A DNA stretch of 26,204 nucleotides from assembly GCA_015852425.1 (NCBI GenBank), contig JAAAIG010000563.1:1-26204 (forward strand), written 5' to 3'. The notes under the pieces were generated by a model. That model saw only the letters and a program-made list of their open reading frames with translations, searched no databases and was not told the origin of the DNA. Below, in pieces: positions 18,166-26,204 of this stretch. Each line of letters begins with the position of its first letter. Position 1 is the first letter of the stretch. The stretch is from Gryganskiella cystojenkinii. Lineage: Eukaryota > Mortierellomycota > Mortierellomycetes > Mortierellales > Mortierellaceae. A program made the position numbers and the translations under genes.

Positions 18166-20529
18166 TTAGCACTTGGAGTTGTTCCACTTGGCCTTGACAT
18201 AGGTAGGCCACATGGTGTTGGTATCGACACCGACAGCGTAGGGCTGAGCGGTATAAGTGCCGGCGGGGTCCAAGGTCTTGAGGATGGGCAACATCAAGTT
18301 GGTAAAGAAGCTCAGCCAGACAACATCGACCAAATCTGTGTCAGCGAGACCCGTGGGCAAGGGCGAGGAAACATAGTTAGGCGCAGGGACATAAGGAATG
18401 GCGCTATGGGGCCAGTCATCACCACCAAGACCATAATCATCCTTAGTCACGTAACCGGGTGTCAACGTAGCGTTCTCGGCGGCAGCAAAGACAACAGAGT
18501 TATCATCGGCACGCTTCTGGAAGGGAGCCTTGTTCAAAGCGTTGACAATGTTCTTGGCAGCCTATTGTTGTTTGGGTAAAAGGATGCGAAGAAAACGTAC
18601 AAAATGTATAAGAGTCAATTGCTTCTCGGTAACAAAGATCCTTCCGGAAAAAGTGTCGAATACAAGCTATCCATTTTTACCTTGTAGGGAATGGTGGCAA
18701 AAGCAAAATCATCGTGGAAGGGAGAGACGATGAACGTATCATCGAAGGTGAAGGGACCCTTGGAAACATCGAAACGCTGGCATCCAGTGTTAATAACAAC
18801 AAATGCGGGGTTCTTGCGGGTCTTGTCAATGACACTGAAGGGCAAGATCTCCTTGGTAACCAAATCGAAGAGCGAGCGACTGTCGGTGTAAGGGTAACGG
18901 TTCAAGTAGTAATCCTGAGGAGCGCAACCGAAAGCGTTTGACAAGTTCAACGACTGGCGGTGCTGCGTAATCTCGTGCGTGATCTTGCGACCCTTCCAAG
19001 TATCAAACTTTTGCTTGGGATGAGCGAGCGAGTGGGTCTTGTAAGTATGCACGTTGGTATCAAGGTAACGACGACTGACGGTTAAGTTCTTGCCAACACA
19101 GTTGGCCTCGACACGGCAGGCGCGGTCATGAATACCGGAGACCGACATCCATCCGAGGGTTTCCATGAAACGACCAGCAGAGAGACCATAAGCACGACCG
19201 TCATAGGCCGTGAAATCACGAACGTGCAAATGACCGCCAAAGAGCAAAATGGGCTTGGAAGGATGAACCTTACGGATGGCCTTGATCACAGCCTGGGACT
19301 CGGCCCAACGAACGGGGACATGTCCGACAATCAGATACACATCGACATCCTCCTGCAGGGACTTTTGAAACCAAGGCAAGGTCACAGTCACGTTCGAGGG
19401 CTCAATCACAGTGTTGTTGGCCGCGCCAGCAAAGTTGAAGAGGAAACCGTACGACATGACCTTGGTTCCGAAGCGCATACGGAACTTGTTGTAGAGTTTA
19501 CCGATGGGGACGGTCTTGTTTGAGTGACCATCCTTGATGAAGGTGTTTGAGGTCAAGTAACGCTTACCCCACTTAGGAGCAAAGTTCTAGGGACCGGGAA
19601 TATTGTTCAAAAAAGTCAGTAACAAAATGGAGGATCAGCAGCAGTACTTGCAAGAGTGCATTGACCCCAGCTCACACAAATGGACAACGGGTTCCTGCCG
19701 TGCAGGGTGTGCAAAAAAAGAAATAATTTACCTTGTAAGTATCTTCGGCGATCTCATTCAAGTACAACTCATGGTTACCGATGGCGAGGGCATCATCTGA
19801 AGAGAAGTGAAAGCGCGGAGAGACAAGGGTGAGGAAAACATATTCAAGAAGTCCAAGCTACTATTTTCTTTTTTTCATTGTAAGAAAAGACATCGGTGTG
19901 CACTTACAATTGATCTGTGAACAAGAGAGATGAAGAGAGAGCAAGAGAGAGAAGGCGAAAGAGCGTTGTAAGTCGTGTGAACTTCCAAGGCGGCACTTGA
20001 AATTCGACAATTTCGGCATCTTTCAGGGAAAAAAAATTTTGTTTTGTGCATGTGTTTGTTTACCTTCTGGAAGATGGGGTTGGAGACTTGTCCGTCGAGA
20101 GGAGTGGCATCAGAGAGACCGTTACCATCGTGCAAATCTATAGATTATAAAACGATACTTTATGATTATCACCGAGTCTGGTGTCTCCTCCGGAAAAACA
20201 CCAAAGCCCGAAAATAAAGAAAAGGTTGGATCAAACTTACCACCAGAGTCAACTACCAAGAGATCCTTGCGACGGTGAACAGCTTGCTCACGCATGTGGG
20301 AGAGGAAAGAGGAAAAATCGCCAAAGTCAGCCGAGTACGAGCCTTCCTTGATGTGGCCGGACAACCAACCGTGAGTATCAGTCGTCGAGATAACGTTGAG
20401 ATCGCCCCACTGAAGAGGACGCAGGTCCACGGGTGTGGGCTTCACAGCACCGGGCTGAGAACGGGGCTCGAGATGCTCGACATGAGCAGCAGCGACGGCC
20501 ACCAAGGACAGGAGAGCCAGGAAGCGCAT
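18166..20529 (-). CDS. Secreted calcineurin-like phosphoesterase (5'-nucleotidase family, YHR202W-like)
   Basis: Predicted secreted metallophosphoesterase, 578 aa, probably hydrolysing nucleotides or other phosphomonoesters outside the plasma membrane or in the vacuole; substrate unknown. Six exons: 20529-20241, 20137-20064, 19914-19908 (7 nt), 19796-19732, 19586-18681, 18561-18166. Introns are 103, 149, 111, 145 and 119 bp, all GT-AG. Residues 1-15 are a signal peptide (MRFLALLSLVAVAAA). The metal-site motifs appear in order: D51-T-H53, GDLHDGNG (96-103, assembled across intron 1), GNHE (130-133, just after the microexon), GHVP (233-236) and GHLH (263-266). This order matches the two-metal calcineurin-like fold, and the wording DSGD.HDGNGLSDAT resembles yeast YHR202W-type proteins. 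The C-terminal half corresponds to the 5'-nucleotidase C-terminal region. Several N-glycosylation sites occur. Upstream are a pyrimidine-rich leader and a TATA box. Confidence 0.92.
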
Positions 20530-20539
20530 TTTGCTGTTT

Positions 20540-20587
20540 GGAGGAGGAGGATAAGGGGGGGTAGAGAGAGGAGGCGGGGGGAAGGCA
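20540..20587 (-). promoter_or_regulatory. Pyrimidine-rich 5' leader tract of the phosphoesterase gene
   Basis: An almost pure C/T tract on the sense (minus) strand, seen as G/A on plus, begins about 11 nt above the start codon. Such tracts are typical just upstream of the start codon in well-expressed fungal genes. A second A/T-rich run (plus 20607-20640) lies above it. Confidence 0.5.
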
Positions 20588-20654
20588 GTCGCAAAGAGTC
20601 GCAATCGAAAAAAGAAAAAGAAAAAGAAAAAAAGATCAAAAGCTATAAGTCCGG

Positions 20655-20662
20655 TATTTATA
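20655..20662 (-). promoter_or_regulatory. TATA box of the phosphoesterase gene
   Basis: TATAAATA on the minus strand, about 126 nt upstream of the start codon at 20529, followed by the pyrimidine-rich leader. Sequence and position fit a core promoter. Confidence 0.55.
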
Positions 20663-21897
20663 CAATAGGAAAGTACAGAACCCTGGTAAGCAATTCTCAT
20701 GGTTTTTGAGTTTCCTGGTAAAGAAACCCGTGGTCTAATGCAACCCTAACGCGTAATTGCTCTTTCCCTCAGCCTCTCAAAACATAAAGACCGTTGGGGA
20801 CCCAAACCCTTGTCGGGCCCACGCACGTTGATGTATCTGTTTGTCAACAGTTTCTCATAATTGCTAGCTCCCAAAAAAAAAATGGGCCCTTTGTACCTCC
20901 CGACCTGGCCAATGGGGTGCATTCGTTTGTCGGATTGTAGAGAGCCTTTTGTACAAGGGCGGACCCAAGAAAAATTCTGCCCTTTCACTCTTACCTCCGC
21001 AAAAAAACGAGAAAACTCTCACTCCGAGAAGGACGATATGTTTGCGATGTATGTATGTCTCTTTGGGTAATCAATATTCGTTGCTCACGCCGAAGTCCGA
21101 AGTCCATAAAAATGAAAAGGATAATCAACGGCTGAGGCCGTTTTTTAGTATTTATCATGTACGTGGCTCTGAAGAAGCCGGCAATAGTCGCACAGAGAAC
21201 AATCCTCTTCATGATGGCCTTGCATATGGATGCTCTCGTAAACATTCTCAAGATGTCACCCTTCAAACAATCGTTGAAAAGAACGATCGCTGAGCCAGAA
21301 ATAAGAAAAAGGTGCAGAAAAATTCAAAATCGGGCCAATGAACAGACACATATCCTACGCGTGAAGTCAAAGAGCGCGTCCACAGGGGTAGAAATAGCAC
21401 CGCGCAATCGCTGAGCGATTTTTGATAGTCCATATTTTCTTCTTGCGGAATCGAAAGTTCGCTCAGACATGAATAAGAAGAAGCACTGTGGGCAATGCAC
21501 ACAACATTTTTTCGTTTCGATTCGCGCGAAACAGAGATCTAGCCATTCGATTCTAGCACGTTGGCACAAAACTGTGTACCCCACACTCTTGTTCATTTCC
21601 CTTAACCCTGGGTTCAACTATACAAGTTATGGAAACTTTCGGAAGTAGCTCGCTCACAGAAAAGTATGGTAATTGATCTCCCCATACCTGAACAAAGATA
21701 GACTACTGATAGCAAGAGGTACTTCTCCCAGGAATGGACTCCATTTTGCGTTTTTGGTCACATGAGGAAGGAAAACGTGGTTGATGATCCTCAGAGCTTT
21801 CACTTAAACCCTAAATCATGATGTTAAACTTGAAGAACAGTATCAATACCTCATCAAGGATACGATGTACCTCTCGCTTACTCTGTCAGCCTTTAAT
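20663..21897. other. Intergenic region without a supported gene
   Basis: About 1.2 kb holding only short open frames on both strands (up to 97 aa at 21324-21617 minus and 114 aa at 20949-21293 plus). They have no recognised motifs, and their composition looks like frame noise. GGGCCC/TTGTACAA-like words recur around 20815-20960 but do not form a clean repeat. No RNA gene seen. Confidence 0.4.
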
Positions 21898-21898
21898 T

Positions 21899-22459
21899 TT
21901 ATTGTATTTTAAAAAAAAGCTTCTCGTTCCAACCATGCAGCCTCTCAAAATGCCAAGTCTGATATGTATCATGGATTGTCAGAGGACGAAGAGCTGTACG
22001 AGCTGGGAATATCTTCAAGAGGGATTGGTCCACGGCCAGCTCTTGTCCGTCACTCAGACCTCCAGGTAACACAATAAAGTAAGAATCGGGAATAGGGCCT
22101 GGCCGCAACGCCCATTCCTGAGGTAGCTTTCTTTCGATACCCGCGACCACGATTGGACTATTGCTGCCGGGCGGGTGAGCTTTTTGTGGCTGCTCAACTG
22201 AGAGATATCGATTCCATCGGCTGTTTTTAATCGTGACCCGGTTCCCGGCTTTGACATCGACAATCCATTCTTGTGTTCCAGAGTTGCGGTCTGGTGTTAA
22301 TATCAAGACCGGTGCTCTGTCTGAGCTGTCCAAGACCGTTAGTTCAATCCCACCAGGACGACGGATACGATAAATGCCTGCCGGGATACCGAAGACGAGA
22401 CTGCATTGGTACAGAAGAACCAAGGTCACAAGGAAGCAATATAAGCAAAGCCTTTTCAT
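21899..22459 (-). CDS. Secreted beta-trefoil-like protein (ricin-B-lectin / I66 inhibitor-like)
   Basis: 186-aa intronless secreted protein. Residues 1-24 are a signal peptide (MKRLCLYCFLVTLVLLYQ then CSLVFG), cleaved before IPAG. The mature part begins IPAGIYRIRRPGGIELTVL and continues with EWIVDV, VTIKNSRWNRYLSV, EWALRPGP, SYFIVLPGG, LAVDQS and TWHFERL. These short beta-strand motifs, with W/F at the end of each third, fit a three-fold beta-trefoil of the ricin-B-lectin-like type. Some fungal members of that fold are secreted or cytosolic serine-protease inhibitors (MEROPS I66). Whether this one binds sugar or a protease cannot be judged; no QxW lectin motif is clear, so the inhibitor-like reading is slightly favoured. 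There are no cysteines in the mature chain and no GPI signal. A TTTAAATAA element about 40 nt upstream is a weak TATA candidate. The stop codon overlaps an AATAAA. Confidence 0.75.
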   Translation of the reverse strand: MKRLCLYCFLVTLVLLYQCSLVFGIPAGIYRIRRPGGIELTVLDSSDRAPVLILTPDRNSGTQEWIVDVKAGNRVTIKNSRWNRYLSVEQPQKAHPPGSNSPIVVAGIERKLPQEWALRPGPIPDSYFIVLPGGLSDGQELAVDQSLLKIFPARTALRPLTIHDTYQTWHFERLHGWNEKLFFKIQ

Positions 22460-24000
22460 AGTGCTGGCGAATAAAATATTAGAGAAAAATAAACTTATTT
22501 AAAAGGGTATGCTTCAGCTGCGGGTGACGGAGGCTTTTTTTGTTGGGTCGCCTGGAGAAGGACGTTAACCCTTTACGAATGAATGAGCAAAGCGAATACC
22601 TTGATGATTGAGCGGCAAGACAGGAAAAACAAAATAAAAGAATAAATAGCTAAACCTTTTCGCTGGTGGAGAGAGGTGGTGTGAGATAGTGGAGGGATGA
22701 AGTTCTGCTGGATATTTTCTTATCCAAAGTCGGCGAAACGAAGGACCTCCACGGTTTTATACATTGCAGAGATGTGCATTTGGTTTGCGTATTCTTAGAT
22801 TTTGAGACCCTGTCCTTTCTCCACACCAACCCCTTTTTTATCGGAGTCGAGGATCGTGCGTCAAAGACGAAGTTGGCATTTTTTGTCTTGCATTTTGCGC
22901 TTTTCGTGCTCCAGTAACGACTAGGCATCTGGACGCGCCCGTCTTGACACTTGCTCGATTCCACGAAATCATAGGAATGGTGTATCAGCCGTGATCAAAA
23001 CGTTACGGTGAAGACTTGAGATTTGACTTGGGATTCTTTTCGATGGGCGAAGCATTTTTCCTTCTTTTTTTTAATCCTGAATAATCGAACCTCGTATTAG
23101 GTCACTGGTTTTAACAGACGTTGCATGATAGCCCACCGAAAATCGCATTGAGGGGGGGTCAGGCATCCCGTTGCCAATTTCATCATGCACAAGACAATTC
23201 TATGCAATTTCTGAGATCGTTCTCTATCGACACCAAAAAAAACATTTCGGGAGTGAAGAGTTGGGGACCTTTCAGAGAGTCCCGAGTGCTTGAACATCGT
23301 TGCCAAATGCAAGGAAAAAGCAGTGCCATGAATCCACTCGACCCTTCCCGCTTTCTTTTTTTCTGCCTCCCGACTTTTTCTGTTCGTGCGCAAGAGAGAG
23401 GGATTTTTTTTATTTCCTGTCGTGTTAGTGTCATGAAGTCCTTTTCTCTCTCTTGCTAACATGTTCAAAGGGCACGCACAAATGCCCATGCTTGTTTCTC
23501 ATCCTCAAAACCCAGAGGACGAAGAGTTGCAAGACATGTAGAGATTTTGAAGGCTGTTGTCGTCGGGCGTGGAAAAAGAGTCAAGGGGAGTCCTTCTTCG
23601 ATACTTCTTTTGGGAGAGTCAACACAGCCCAAAATATGTCTCGAGCGCCACTTTCCTGTTCTCTGATGAAAAAAGTATAGTCAAGATTCGGACTCGAAAT
23701 GGGACCAAGGTTTTTATGAAGCAAAAAGAGTTAATGCAAGAGAGGAACATGGAATTCCTCCATACAGCCAAAAGAAAAGCGAAAGAGCCCTTTATCATGC
23801 ACTGAAGCCGATCCTCATTTGGCGCCACCCTTGGCACGACAGCCTCGAGAGATGAAGATTGGATTGCATCATCAAAAATAAAATAACGGCCCCGACAGTG
23901 GCAACCAGCTCTTTGTTCTTTCCAACCCCAACCCCCCCTTTATCGAACCTCTATTCACAAATCGATCACCACTTCAACTTCTAGTCACATAATCCTTATT
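22460..24000. other. Intergenic region between the secreted-protein genes
   Basis: About 1.5 kb with no confident gene. A 104-aa frame on minus (22650-22964) and a 130-aa frame on minus (23097-23489) are Lys/Ser/Arg-rich and lack motifs. A possible relic at 23482-23805 (+) is listed separately. The last about 80 bp before 24001 are C/A-rich and T/C-rich, with CCAACCCCAACCCCCCC at about 23922-23938, and are probably the leader of the next gene. Confidence 0.4.
23482..23805 (+). pseudogene. Possible relic ORF with two in-frame stops
   Basis: From the ATG at 23482 the frame reads MPMLVSHPQNPEDEELQDM, then TAG (23539-23541), two codons, TGA (23548-23550), then a 63-aa-plus open stretch rich in charged residues (for example FLFSDEKSIVKIRTRNG) up to a TGA at 23803-23805. 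The acidic PEDEELQDM start and the charged tail look protein-like, but no family is recognised. Chance is a real alternative. Confidence 0.2.
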
Positions 24001-24549
24001 ATGCACCTCCAATCCTCCTTCCTCACGGCACTTCTCGTTTTTCTCCTTCTGACGCTGTGTCTTTCCGACTCTGCAGTCTCTGCCCAAGCCACAATCACCA
24101 CGGCCACGATCTCAATCACATCCCTGCGTTCAACGCCGACCTCGACAACGAAATCCTCTCCATCTCCAATCAACAGCTGTCTCGACTGTTTAAGCACCTC
24201 GGTCAGGAGCACGCCTGCTTGCGCAGCCATCAAAGATTTCAACCCTTCGACATTTTCGGACCTGGCCTCCCTCAACACGACCGCGGCCAAGGCCTGCTTC
24301 TGTGCCTTGTCCTCATCTCAGATCTGGCTCACGTCCTGCACAGGCCCTGACCTGTGTCCGGCTATATTTGTGAGCGCGATCGAGCAGGCCTACAACATCA
24401 CCCGAAACAGCCTTTGCTCCGCCGTACCGGTTATCCAAGGTACCAAGAACGGCGGCTATCAAAGATCAGACGAACTCAACAAGAACTTTCTCTTAGTTCA
24501 AGCGGTCAGCTCTTTCGTGGCGTTGAGTTTTGTGCACGCGTTTTTCTAA
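24001..24549 (+). CDS. GPI-anchored eight-cysteine surface protein (CFEM-like spacing)
   Basis: 182-aa predicted cell-surface protein. Residues 1-28 are a signal peptide (MHLQSSFLTALLVFLLLTLC...VSA). Residues 30-58 are a Thr/Ser-rich stalk likely to be O-mannosylated. Residues 60-139 hold exactly eight cysteines spaced C-x2-C-x10-C-x24-C-x-C-x11-C-x5-C-x19-C. Two N-glycosylation sites (N92, N132) lie inside. The C-terminus has a candidate omega site around N150-G-G, a short polar spacer and a hydrophobic end (FLLVQAVSSFVALSFVHAFF), the GPI-attachment pattern. Eight Cys with a central CxC recall CFEM domains, which bind haem or act as surface receptors in ascomycetes. However, the third gap is longer than usual and the conserved Asp before CxC is absent, so CFEM membership is a suggestion. 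No intron. Function unknown. Confidence 0.75.
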   Translation: MHLQSSFLTALLVFLLLTLCLSDSAVSAQATITTATISITSLRSTPTSTTKSSPSPINSCLDCLSTSVRSTPACAAIKDFNPSTFSDLASLNTTAAKACFCALSSSQIWLTSCTGPDLCPAIFVSAIEQAYNITRNSLCSAVPVIQGTKNGGYQRSDELNKNFLLVQAVSSFVALSFVHAFF

Positions 24550-24609
24550 CTGCACATATGTTACTAAGCATCAGTTGAGGACCACATGGTCACGCTGATA
24601 TCAAAATGA

Positions 24610-24615
24610 AATAAA
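24610..24615 (+). terminator. Polyadenylation signal of the GPI protein gene
   Basis: AATAAA about 60 nt downstream of the stop codon at 24549, ahead of the AMMECR1 start codon at 24777. Confidence 0.55.
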
Positions 24616-24776
24616 ATGAACAAAAAAAACACAGGGCACAAGGCCCTGCTCACGCGTCTTTCCTTGTTTTTCGGCTTAAAGTCATTTATTACTCTCCTTC
24701 CTTTTCTTTTCCACACCACCCTTTTCCTTTTCAGCGACAATACCTCTCCAGCCAAGGAAACGAGGGACAAAAGAAA

Positions 24777-25834
<1,058 letters not shown>

Positions 25835-25880
25835 AACAAACGGAAAACTCGTCGTTGTTCAAGGATAAATAGACACAAAG

Positions 25881-25910
25881 TCGCTCTCGCTCTCTCTCTC
25901 TCTCTCTCTC
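25881..25910 (+). repeat. (TC)n microsatellite in the AMMECR1 3' region
   Basis: Ten uninterrupted TC units at 25891-25910, preceded by an imperfect TCGCTCTCGC. It lies 47-76 nt past the AMMECR1 stop and so probably in the 3' UTR. Confidence 0.9.
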
Positions 25911-25995
25911 TGCATCCACATGTAAAAACTTCGATCGACAATCGAAGCAATAGAGCCAACGACTTTTCGAAAGCCTTCTCCAACAGAAAAGCAGA

Positions 25996-26001
25996 AATAA
26001 A
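25996..26001 (+). terminator. Candidate polyadenylation signal of AMMECR1
   Basis: AATAAA about 162 nt downstream of the AMMECR1 stop, followed by A-rich sequence. The remaining bases to the window end (26002-26204) show no gene. Confidence 0.4.
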
Positions 26002-26204
26002 CAAAGAAAAAAAAAAAGGAGAAAAGTGCTGCCGAAGGAGTCAAAAGATTTCATCCGGCTAAGACAGTCTCGGGAGGATCGTTCCCTGATACTTCTTTAG
26101 ACTTGTGATTGCAAGCTACTGGGGAATGGTCGCGCTTTCGCTCGTTCATTTGTCTTCCCATCTCTCCCCACTTGATTGTTCATTGTCTATTACCACACAC
26201 ACGC

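Overview
This is a 26.2-kb stretch of a fungal nuclear genome. Every well-resolved gene is a single eukaryotic transcription unit. Introns are short (about 75-215 bp), with GTAAGT-like donors, AG acceptors and AATAAA signals. The set of FOCAD-type, CASD1/Cas1-type, AMMECR1-type and MTFP1-type proteins, plus a LOA1-like acyltransferase, suggests an early-diverging filamentous fungus. Mortierellomycota/Mucoromycota is my best guess from gene content and intron style; this is inference, since no rRNA or marker gene is present.

Layout. 1-4.2 kb is gene-poor: a small secreted protein built of a repeated segment (-), a telomere-like hexanucleotide patch, and a decayed gene (-) that keeps long coding-like stretches but carries a nonsense codon and a frameshift. 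4.2-20.5 kb is a compact housekeeping block of alternating orientation: CASD1/Cas1-like polysaccharide O-acetyltransferase (-), LOA1-like lysophospholipid acyltransferase (+), focadhesin (-, 7 exons, about 2,011 aa), MTFP1/MTP18-like mitochondrial fission protein (+, single exon), and a secreted calcineurin-like phosphoesterase/5'-nucleotidase-family protein (-, 6 exons including a 7-nt microexon). 20.5-24 kb is mostly non-coding, with one secreted beta-trefoil-like protein (-) and a possible relic ORF. 24-25.9 kb holds a predicted GPI-anchored eight-cysteine surface protein (+) and an AMMECR1 orthologue (+, 5 exons).

I rebuilt exon structures by hand, joining reading frames at splice sites with matching phase and checking that family motifs run across the joins. 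The coordinates are therefore predictions, not transcript-supported. The genes do not form one pathway. Three products enter the secretory route with likely extracellular or wall-associated roles (phosphoesterase, beta-trefoil protein, GPI protein), and the repeat peptide is also secreted. CASD1 and the LOA1-like enzyme are membrane acyl-transfer enzymes sharing one divergent promoter region, and FOCAD and MTFP1 share another. No transposon, CRISPR, rRNA or tRNA could be supported.

The most unusual points are the 7-nt microexon that completes the phosphoesterase metal-site region, a GC-AG first intron and a His-less acyltransferase motif in the LOA1-like gene, a CFEM-like cysteine pattern in a fungus that does not look like Dikarya, and the secreted repeat protein next to a telomere-like tract.
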